A stretch of 35,287 bases of DNA. Source: an uncultured Saprospiraceae bacterium. GTDB lineage: Bacteria; Bacteroidota; Bacteroidia; Chitinophagales; Saprospiraceae. Under the pieces are notes generated by a model that saw only the letters and a program-made list of their open reading frames with translations, had not been told where the DNA came from and did no database searches. Made by a program: the position numbers and the translations under genes. Numbering within the stretch: position 1 is the first letter of the stretch; every line of letters starts with the position of its first letter. Location of the stretch: positions 1 to 35,287 of the forward strand of contig CAJQQY010000453.1 of assembly GCA_905480595.1 (NCBI GenBank), given 5' to 3'. Positions 16,702 through 24,121 of this stretch are shown here, piece after piece.

Positions 16702-17415
16702 TTATTCGTAGGAGTGAATATCAGAAGAACCTGATGATTTTAATTTTGTCTTCTTTGGGTCTCCTTTAAAATTAACATCGCTTGCTCCACTTGCCGATAC
16801 TTCAATACTTTCAGAAGCATATACATTTGAATCAGAACCACCTGAAGCAGAAACTTTTGCTTCTCTTGTTTTGAAATTAAATCCATTAAAATCACTTCCG
16901 CCTGAAGCGTGTAATTCCAATGTTTCTGCTGATCCATCTAAATCTACATCAGAACCTCCGCTGGTGTGGCATTCTAAATGTTTTACTTCTAATTCCAATT
17001 CGATATCAGAACCTCCACTTGAATGAATTGATAATTCATCAAATTTCAATTGTCCTTTTGATTCAATATCCGAACCACCGCTTGCGCTAATTTTCTTTAA
17101 ATTATTAACCGTGATAGATACGGTTGCCTTTTTTACACGACGCACATTTTTATCAAAATAGATATTCAATTGTCCACCTTTTACCTCTGTAACTAGATTG
17201 TCTATTGCATTTTCAGATGCTTCTACTGTAAGGTTTTTAGAAGTACCTTGGGTAATCATCAAGTCGATACCTCCACTCACAGATACTTTTGTGAATGAAC
17301 TAACTGAGCGATCTTCTTTCTTTGTATTTCCGTCTTTATCCCACTTTTGTGCTTGAAGAGAGGTCGTTAATAAAACGATGGTAAGAGTTGCTAGAATGTG
17401 CTTAAAGATTTTCAT
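16702..17415 (-). CDS. Secreted GIN/DUF2807 protein with GGSD ladder (237 aa)
   Basis: Start at 17415 gives a good signal peptide (KIFKHILATLTIVLLTTSLQAQ); an ATG 16 codons upstream would add a poor, basic extension. The mature protein begins with the DUF2807/GIN head domain (FTKVSVSGGIDLMITQG). From residue 113 a SxGGSD turn returns every 18-21 residues: 113, 134, 153, 172, 192, then variants GASD at 210 and GSSD at 229. This regular spacing fits rungs of a right-handed parallel beta-helix with a Gly-Ser-Asp turn stacked on one edge; a metal- or ligand-binding Asp ladder is possible but unproven. It is the second GIN protein of the window (the other at 7185-8105). Confidence 0.88.
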   Translation of the reverse strand: MKIFKHILATLTIVLLTTSLQAQKWDKDGNTKKEDRSVSSFTKVSVSGGIDLMITQGTSKNLTVEASENAIDNLVTEVKGGQLNIYFDKNVRRVKKATVSITVNNLKKISASGGSDIESKGQLKFDELSIHSSGGSDIELELEVKHLECHTSGGSDVDLDGSAETLELHASGGSDFNGFNFKTREAKVSASGGSDSNVYASESIEVSASGASDVNFKGDPKKTKLKSSGSSDIHSYE

Positions 17416-17511
17416 TTTTTGACTTTTAAATTGAGCAAATAAAATAATTCTTCTTAATGACACAGGGTATTTCTAGATAGTTGGAATTCATTGGATTTTT
17501 TTTTACACAGA

Positions 17512-18480
17512 TTACAAAACCTCATTCGCAAATTCTAAAGCTCTAATTTCAGACCAAGCAAATTCTTCATTCGGAAGCATAAAACCACAATGTCCTCCAT
17601 TCTCAGGGTTTTCAATAAAAATATTAGCATGGTTTTTTGCCATTGAAATTGGTGAACATCCTGGAGTCAAAATTGGATCATTAAGTGCATTGACTAACAA
17701 GGTTGGAACTTCAATGTTTTCCATAAAATTCATGGCAGATGAGTTAAGATAAAAATCATCCGCATCTTTATAATTATTTAGTGGAGCTGAAAAATACTCA
17801 TCAAAATCTCTCCATTCTTTGATCTCTTCCAGTTTTTTTAAATCAACAAGTCCTGGAAATTCTTGCTCTTTGATAAGAATTTTTTTCTTTAGTTTTCTGA
17901 AAAATCGCTTTCGATAAACTGCATTAGATTTAAGGTTGAGAATCTCTGCTCCTTCTTTTAAATCGCAAGGAGTCGAAAAGGCTACAGCTGCTTTTATTTG
18001 AGAAGGAATGTTTTTTCCATTTTTTCCTAAATAATTTAAACTCATCGCTCCGCCCATACTGAATCCAATCATCACTACATTTTCATATTCTTTTTTTGCC
18101 AAAGCATGATCGATGACTGTACCTATATCTTCAATATCTCCATGATGATAAAGTCGTGAAGTTCGATTCATTTCGCCGCTACACGAACGACAATTCCAAG
18201 CAAGCACATCCCAATTGTTTTTGGAAAAAAGCTTCGCTGCGCCTTGAATATATTGACGATCTGAACTTCCTTCCAATCCATGTGACAGCAAAACAAGGTT
18301 TTTGCTATCATTAAAGATCCAATCTAAATCTAGAAAATCTTGATCTACAAGTTCAAGACGTTCGCGTTGATAATTAACGTCTTTTACTTTTCGGAAAACT
18401 CCTGGAATGATGGTTTGAAGGTGTCCGTTGAATTGGTAGAATGGAGGTTTTGTATAGGAGGAGGTTTTAATGATAGGCAT
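17512..18480 (-). CDS. YheT-like alpha/beta-hydrolase (322 aa)
   Basis: It matches the YheT/EMB8 family of alpha/beta-fold hydrolases, likely esterases acting on an unknown substrate in the cytoplasm. Family blocks seen are PPFYQFNGHLQTIIPG near the N-terminus, LLSHGLEGSSDRQYI (oxyanion region), WNCRSCSGEMNR, the nucleophile elbow GFSMGGAMSLNYLG, NALNDPILTP (acid) and NGGHCGFM (catalytic His). The length is normal. The start is supported by an AGGTTAG stretch a few bases upstream. It is the first gene of the minus-strand run after the terminator at 18515-18558; the GIN gene follows after 96 bases. Confidence 0.92.
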   Translation of the reverse strand: MPIIKTSSYTKPPFYQFNGHLQTIIPGVFRKVKDVNYQRERLELVDQDFLDLDWIFNDSKNLVLLSHGLEGSSDRQYIQGAAKLFSKNNWDVLAWNCRSCSGEMNRTSRLYHHGDIEDIGTVIDHALAKKEYENVVMIGFSMGGAMSLNYLGKNGKNIPSQIKAAVAFSTPCDLKEGAEILNLKSNAVYRKRFFRKLKKKILIKEQEFPGLVDLKKLEEIKEWRDFDEYFSAPLNNYKDADDFYLNSSAMNFMENIEVPTLLVNALNDPILTPGCSPISMAKNHANIFIENPENGGHCGFMLPNEEFAWSEIRALEFANEVL

Positions 18481-18514
18481 TTTCTAACCTGTGTTTTTTA
18501 TAGTATGTTTTTTG

Positions 18515-18558
18515 AAAAAAAAAATTCCGCGGCACTACTTTGAGTTGTGCCACGGAAT
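18515..18558 (-). terminator. Intrinsic terminator of the 1504-residue protein gene
   Basis: On the minus strand, arms 18558-18547 and 18535-18524 pair over 12 bp (one G-U in the RNA) around an 11-base loop. Ten T follow (plus-strand A 18515-18524, the last in the stem). It begins 6 bases after the stop at 18565. Confidence 0.9.
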
Positions 18559-18564
18559 ATGTTA

Positions 18565-21500
18565 TTATTTAGATGCTTGTGCTCTTCGAACAAATCTCTC
18601 TGCTGTCGAAGGTTCAACATATTGTAGTTCTACAATTTCGCCGTCTGGCATTTTTAAGATTCTATCTTTCTTTTTGGCATTAATTACGATGTCGTTAAAC
18701 TTAGTATTATTGGAAACCACATTTAAAATTCCACCTTTATAACCAAAGAAATAATAAGTATCACTTGGCGATTTCAAATAAATATATAATCGATCATCTC
18801 CATTCGATGGCATTTTGAATTCGATAAATGCTTTGATCGTTACATTCACTTCTTCCCCAGCAATACTGATTAATCCTATTTGATCTTTTTTAGTAACAAA
18901 TGATTGATAATCTGGGTCCCATTTCATGGGCATTTTTCCAAATAAGAAGGAGTAAGGATTATGTTTTTTAGGAATTCCTAATTTGTATTCCGTTCTCATT
19001 CTAGCAACTGTCTTATCCAACAAGGTTGTATCTGCAATGTATTCTGACAAGGCTTTTTCATAAAATGCAGCATCAGTATAATCTACTCCTCTTGCATCAA
19101 AACTACTACTCTTAATATCTTGGATGATGAAATCCAACATATTTCCAGGAATAAAACTTTTGATTCCTGCCATCATATCTGCTTCGACTTGATATCCAAA
19201 TGGTCCTCGAATGGTCGAATCTTGGGCAGATGGAAACATAGAACGAGCTTCTCCCGCTGCATCAATTTTGATGTATTTTAGTTGATCTCCAATGTTTAAT
19301 TTTCCTTCAGCTTTAAAACTTCCATCTCTATTACTGAAAGTAACTTTACTTCCTTTTTTCGCATTCTTTAGAATTTTAAGAGTATCTCCAAAAATGAATT
19401 CATCTCTAACTTCATCCAATTTGAATAAACCTTTTGCTTCAATGATCGTTCGATCTTTTCTCAAATATTTAGGCATCATCACTCGTGGGTAGAGGTAAGC
19501 TGATTCTTTACTTAAATATAAACCTGTGTATAATTTATATCCTTCATAATTTTTAGGTTCATCAAACCCTATGACCAAATCATTTTTATCCCCTTCACTA
19601 TTAATGGAAAACCATTCTCGATCTCGCATTTTATCAGAATCTAATCTTGCAAAACCATTGAAGTCCAACGGTTTTTTATCTCCTGTCAAAGTGATTTCTC
19701 CACGAAATTCTGTTTTTAAATCAATGTAAAAATTATCTGATTCGAGAACTTCACCTTTAGCAGTTGTTCTTGTTTTTTTCTCGCTTCGTTTTCCTTTTCC
19801 ATATCGTTTCCCAACAATATTATCAAATTGAATTTCTTGTTCCCGTCCTTTTATATTGTACTCATAAAAACCTTTGGCTTTATATGATTTCTTTCCTTCG
19901 ATGTCAACTGTTGCTCGATTGATGACGTGATTTTTAGTAGTGGTATCACAAACAATTTTACAATTTTCAAGCGTAGACATTTCTCCACCTTTAAAAATTT
20001 CTAGTTTTCCATCATCAGTATAAATAATTGCATCACACGTTTTAATTTCGGGTACTCCATCAATTTTCAACTCATTTGATTTCAAATCATAAAAGGCGTT
20101 TTCTCCATCAAAATGCAATGAATCTCGATTCTTACCAGTAGCTACAAATGATCCCAATTCTCCAGGAGTAGTCTTAAAAGTTACTGCATCATTAGCCATA
20201 TCCCAATCAAAAGTAGTCAAAGAAGTTTTGTATTGATTATAGGGGAGATCGGTAAAATTACCTTTTTTATTGGCTTCAACATGCCCAGTTTGTTTATCAA
20301 AATCAAGTTGACTATTTACATTACTTGTTGATAAGGCAAGTTCGCTTGCTCCTACTGCATTAATGGTCAAAGTTGAAGTATCAGAATCAGCTGAGTATGC
20401 TCCAAACTTAATCAACTCTGAAGAAAGCCCCCCTTTTGTCCATTTCATTTGTCCATTTCCTCTCAGACCATCAGGTGTCAAAATCAAACTTCCTAAAATG
20501 TTGTGGTCATTATCTTTAAACAACTCGAAGGGTTTATCCTTTTTAGTAGTAATATACATACTATCAGAATATGGTCTCCAATCAATTGCAACTTCTTCTC
20601 CATGCGCTTGTGGTACTTCAACTGCTCCTTTTCGATCTTCTTCCAAATCAAACAATCTTGCCGTCGCAGTCATTTGTTTTGGCTTAAAAAGAATATCCTC
20701 TGAATCTGTTGAAGAGGTCAAATAGGTAATCGTTCCTTTTCCTAACATCCCTTTATTACTCATGTGAATTTCACCTTTGTAATTTCCTATCCCTTGGTAA
20801 GTTGGCAAACCTTCTGAAGGTGTCTGTGTAGTAAATCCTAAAGATTGATCTTCTTCTTGGAGTAATAAAGTCTCTTTAATATCTGGGAAAATTTCAGCTG
20901 AAACTAAATTTCCTTTAAAATGAATATCATTCTTAGTAAAATTATCGAGGCTATTAAAGCTAAATTTATCTAGTTTAAAATAGAAAGAATCTCTTTTGTA
21001 AACTCCATCATGAATTATCCGATTATCATAATATACATAAGAATAATCCTTAGTATTAAAGGATGGGAAAAGATCAATGTCATTGGCTCCTGATTTATTA
21101 TCTGGTGCATCAATAAGTAATACTCCATTGGTATGCTCAATTCTTGAAGCAATAGAAATGGAAATAGGTCGTCCATTTTCATCTTTGGCTTCGGTAGGAA
21201 CGAACAAATCAAAATACCGAACCGAATCTAATTCTATCGCATATTTTTCATAATCAAAATGAAAATCCTTTCCTTCCAATGTACTAAACCCTGCAAAGAC
21301 TTTTCCATTGAAATCCATATCTCGATTCTTTTTCATCGTTATGGATTTATTCCCTGGCTTAATGGCTACTTTCTGTAATTTACTGATTTCCAAGTCAACT
21401 ACATTGTTGGCAGTCAATGATCTATCTTTCATAGAGAAAACAGCATTGGCCTCTTTGTCAGAAACAGATACTAATTTGATCGCATCGTAATCTGTTTTTT

Positions 21501-23079
21501 TAGCCATCGCATCCGCATAATGAAAAATCTTATCCTTGACATAAATTATCTCTTTTTCTCTATCATAATCTACAAAACCACTTGCGACAAATTCGTAAAG
21601 TAAACTTTCAATATTTGGAGTATCGAATCTTGGGTTTAATTTTAAAGCGTAATCTCTAGCCTCTATTTCTCTTAATCCTAATTCATCGGATAATACTTTT
21701 AAGGAAACAATTGGGTTTACATCTGAGATATTTTGAATTCGCATCAAGTACTTTTCATCATAATATTTCAAACTTTCAAAAGTAACCTCGTCTTTTCCAT
21801 TTCCAATTCCGAATTGTTTTTTTCCAATCAACAAACTATCATTGACCAAATTCCAGTCAACTTTATCTGCATTAATATTTACTTGGTGATAGGAATCAAA
21901 AAATGGATTTCTATCACTTCCTCTTTTTCCTCTTGAGAGGTTCAAATCTTTGGTAGTAATATCATATTTCAAATTTACGGAAGGATGGTAAATGGAATCT
22001 TGATCAAAGAATAAAGTTACTCTCACTTGCTCTCCAGCGATTCTTTCACTTTTACGAATTTTAAATAATTGAGTAGTTGCTCTGAAAGAAAGTTTACCTC
22101 CGTTCCTCACTTCAATTTTGGCAGGATTTTCTTTATCACCAGACCCGTACACCGTATTTCCTTCCAATCTAAAACCTCCTGTATATTCAATTCCTTCTCC
22201 AATCCCATTGATTTTCAAAATCTTATCATAAGATGAAAAACGAGGATAGGAACCTTCTCTCGATTTATTTCTTACGACAACCTTATCTTCAAAGTCTCCT
22301 TCTATTTCCTCTCCGGGAAACAGCGAAGGGTAAATTAACTTTACATTTTTGGCACTATACAAACTCTTTTTCCCTTCAATTTCATACTTATTCAAAATAC
22401 AATACACATCCTTTTGATCCAATTTTTCCCAAGTCACTTTTCCACCTGAGCCTTTCCATTTTTCTTGTGTTGGAAAATATTGTCCAGTTGTTTCTAGGAT
22501 CACCACCGAATCTTTTCCACGAGTCCCAATCAAATTCAATTTCTCAAATTCTACAAAAGGAACTCCTTCTTCAATATCCATTAAATAATTTTCAGATTCA
22601 TAATACCACTTCATCCCTTGCTTTGACCATCGCAAAGCTTTTTTAGCATAAAAAGACTCAGAAAATTTTAGGTAATCTTTGTAAGGTTTGAGTTTTCTAT
22701 TTTCAATAGCTTTTAACATCGTATGGGTAATAGCATTCCATTCATTTAATTTTGCCCCATCCGTTTCATTTTGCTTGATAGCCAAAACTACTGAAAGGTA
22801 ATTTTTAAAATATGGATTTGCTGACATCTTTTTAGCTAACATCTCATTACACACATCTCTGAAAAAACTAAATTCTTCATCTGTTATCGAAGCATTGAAA
22901 TAATCTTCGAAGTCCTCAAAGAATTCTTTCATTTGCTTGCTCTTACTTTTGGTAAAAAATTCTTCAAATTCTTTGAGAAAGGCAGGTCGTTCTTCAGGAA
23001 AAACATTTTCTTTTTGCGACCATACTGAGGAGGCAAAAAATAAAATTACGGCAAGAGGGAATAGTATCTTTTTTATCAT
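18565..23079 (-). CDS. Giant secreted beta-rich protein of unknown function (1504 aa)
   Basis: Starting at 23079 the product has a signal peptide (MIKKILFPLAVILFFASSVWS) and then about 1480 residues without any membrane helix. The first 200 residues are helical and rich in K, E and F. The remainder is a long run of short alternating strands with turns such as EGKKSLYSAKNVKL, GNGKDEVTFESLKYY, GMLGKGTITYL and KAKGFYEYNIKGREQEIQFD. The segment from about 989 (HFDGENAFYDLKSNELKIDG, then VPEIKTCDAIIYTDDGKLEI) recalls LptA/OstA-type beta-jelly-roll repeats. An elongated periplasmic beta structure, as in LPS- or lipid-transport bridges, is therefore possible; this is inference. No conserved enzyme motif is seen. 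prmA precedes it on the same strand across a 91-base repeat-filled gap. Confidence 0.85.
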   Translation of the reverse strand: MIKKILFPLAVILFFASSVWSQKENVFPEERPAFLKEFEEFFTKSKSKQMKEFFEDFEDYFNASITDEEFSFFRDVCNEMLAKKMSANPYFKNYLSVVLAIKQNETDGAKLNEWNAITHTMLKAIENRKLKPYKDYLKFSESFYAKKALRWSKQGMKWYYESENYLMDIEEGVPFVEFEKLNLIGTRGKDSVVILETTGQYFPTQEKWKGSGGKVTWEKLDQKDVYCILNKYEIEGKKSLYSAKNVKLIYPSLFPGEEIEGDFEDKVVVRNKSREGSYPRFSSYDKILKINGIGEGIEYTGGFRLEGNTVYGSGDKENPAKIEVRNGGKLSFRATTQLFKIRKSERIAGEQVRVTLFFDQDSIYHPSVNLKYDITTKDLNLSRGKRGSDRNPFFDSYHQVNINADKVDWNLVNDSLLIGKKQFGIGNGKDEVTFESLKYYDEKYLMRIQNISDVNPIVSLKVLSDELGLREIEARDYALKLNPRFDTPNIESLLYEFVASGFVDYDREKEIIYVKDKIFHYADAMAKKTDYDAIKLVSVSDKEANAVFSMKDRSLTANNVVDLEISKLQKVAIKPGNKSITMKKNRDMDFNGKVFAGFSTLEGKDFHFDYEKYAIELDSVRYFDLFVPTEAKDENGRPISISIASRIEHTNGVLLIDAPDNKSGANDIDLFPSFNTKDYSYVYYDNRIIHDGVYKRDSFYFKLDKFSFNSLDNFTKNDIHFKGNLVSAEIFPDIKETLLLQEEDQSLGFTTQTPSEGLPTYQGIGNYKGEIHMSNKGMLGKGTITYLTSSTDSEDILFKPKQMTATARLFDLEEDRKGAVEVPQAHGEEVAIDWRPYSDSMYITTKKDKPFELFKDNDHNILGSLILTPDGLRGNGQMKWTKGGLSSELIKFGAYSADSDTSTLTINAVGASELALSTSNVNSQLDFDKQTGHVEANKKGNFTDLPYNQYKTSLTTFDWDMANDAVTFKTTPGELGSFVATGKNRDSLHFDGENAFYDLKSNELKIDGVPEIKTCDAIIYTDDGKLEIFKGGEMSTLENCKIVCDTTTKNHVINRATVDIEGKKSYKAKGFYEYNIKGREQEIQFDNIVGKRYGKGKRSEKKTRTTAKGEVLESDNFYIDLKTEFRGEITLTGDKKPLDFNGFARLDSDKMRDREWFSINSEGDKNDLVIGFDEPKNYEGYKLYTGLYLSKESAYLYPRVMMPKYLRKDRTIIEAKGLFKLDEVRDEFIFGDTLKILKNAKKGSKVTFSNRDGSFKAEGKLNIGDQLKYIKIDAAGEARSMFPSAQDSTIRGPFGYQVEADMMAGIKSFIPGNMLDFIIQDIKSSSFDARGVDYTDAAFYEKALSEYIADTTLLDKTVARMRTEYKLGIPKKHNPYSFLFGKMPMKWDPDYQSFVTKKDQIGLISIAGEEVNVTIKAFIEFKMPSNGDDRLYIYLKSPSDTYYFFGYKGGILNVVSNNTKFNDIVINAKKKDRILKMPDGEIVELQYVEPSTAERFVRRAQASK

Positions 23080-23090
23080 AAGTCTGTTTT

Positions 23091-23186
23091 TAACGGTCAA
23101 TGGTTAACGGTGAACGGTTAATACCGCTTGGTGCTAACCGTCCAACATTAATCGTTAACAGTTAACCGTTAATAGTTAACCGTTAG
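23091..23186. repeat. GTTAAC/CGGTTAA-rich repeat array overlapping the prmA 3' end
   Basis: About 95 bases made almost only of permuted TAACGGTTAAC words in both orientations. The palindrome GTTAAC occurs four times (23103, 23154, 23161, 23175). ACGGTTA near 23114 and TAACCGT near 23135 can form a hairpin. It fills the gap between prmA and the next gene and covers the last five codons of prmA. Confidence 0.8.
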
Positions 23187-23996
23187 TTTTATGCATATCC
23201 AATTATTACGATATTCTGTTTTTTCTATTTTAAAATTACTGGCTTCGGCCGCATTTTTAACAAGTTCCTCATCTTCTTTCAAAATACCTGAAATCAGCAA
23301 AATTCCATTTGGTGCCAACATCTTATTTAACGTCGAAAAACTATCCAAAATTACATGACGATTGATGTTTGCTAGGATGATGTCGTACATTTGATCGTCC
23401 ACTTTTTCAAGTGTTCCATGAATGGATTTAATATTTTCGATATTATTTATACGAGCATTTTCCAAAGTGTTCTCATATGAAGGTAATTCTATGTCAACTG
23501 CATCAATTTTTTTTGCCCCTAATTGACTTGCCAAAATCGCTAAAATACCTGTTCCACAACCATAATCAAAGACCGTTTTCCCTTTAAAATCAAGGTTTTC
23601 CATAATCGACATCATCATCCAAGTGGTTTCGTGATGTCCAGTCCCAAAAGCCATTTTAGGGTTAATCACGATTTCATGTTTCACTTCAGTAAGTGGTTCA
23701 TGAAAGTCTGCTCGAATTCCGCAAAAGTCTCGAACTACAATAGTATCAAAATTAGACTCCCAAACGGCATTCCAATTTTGGTACTTTATTAACGTTTTTT
23801 GATGTGAAAATTCGAAGAGGTTTTTTAACTCCAGGATTCGTTCCTCTATTTCAGGAGTCTCATTTTTGACTTGAACATAGGCGTCTAATCCATTTTCATT
23901 TTCTTCAAATGATTCGAATGGTAATTCTCCCAAAAGTGCGATAAGCATTTCATTATTTTCGGGATTGGTTTGGAATTCAAATTTTAAATAATCCAT
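23169..23996 (-). CDS. prmA: Ribosomal protein L11 methyltransferase (275 aa)
   Basis: PrmA methylates lysines and the N-terminus of ribosomal protein L11 using S-adenosylmethionine. The N-terminal domain is the short substrate-recognition type. The catalytic part shows the family blocks INPKMAFGTGHHETT, the SAM-binding FDYGCGTGILAILASQLGAK, VDIELPSYENTLENARINNI and ILANINRHVI (the NP-x-Y-equivalent asparagine motif). Length is slightly under the usual 290, which is normal in Bacteroidota. Its last residues, LTVNY, are encoded by the start of the intergenic GTTAAC-rich repeat (23091-23186), so the C-terminus seems shaped by that element. Confidence 0.95.
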   Translation of the reverse strand: MDYLKFEFQTNPENNEMLIALLGELPFESFEENENGLDAYVQVKNETPEIEERILELKNLFEFSHQKTLIKYQNWNAVWESNFDTIVVRDFCGIRADFHEPLTEVKHEIVINPKMAFGTGHHETTWMMMSIMENLDFKGKTVFDYGCGTGILAILASQLGAKKIDAVDIELPSYENTLENARINNIENIKSIHGTLEKVDDQMYDIILANINRHVILDSFSTLNKMLAPNGILLISGILKEDEELVKNAAEASNFKIEKTEYRNNWICIKLTVNY

Positions 23997-24121
23997 TTTG
24001 TATGGTTGTTTTTTTGAATGCCAAAAGTAAGAATAAAGAGGAATTATTTTTTGGAAAAAGAAAAGATGTGCAATGTAGTTGACTGCTTCAAATCGAATGT
24101 ATCTAAGTATGTAGCAGTCTG

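Noticed and set aside
20363-20725. 120-codon open frame opposite the 1504-residue gene
   Set aside because: Antisense shadow with no domain, signal peptide or ribosome-binding context.
22233-22646. 137-codon open frame opposite the 1504-residue gene
   Set aside because: It lies wholly within a well-supported gene on the other strand, has no recognisable product, and its composition reflects the antisense of that gene.
24082-24121. GACTGCT/AGCAGTC pair after the 881-residue gene as a terminator
   Set aside because: The 7-bp arms are more than 25 bases apart and no T-run follows the hairpin on the minus strand.
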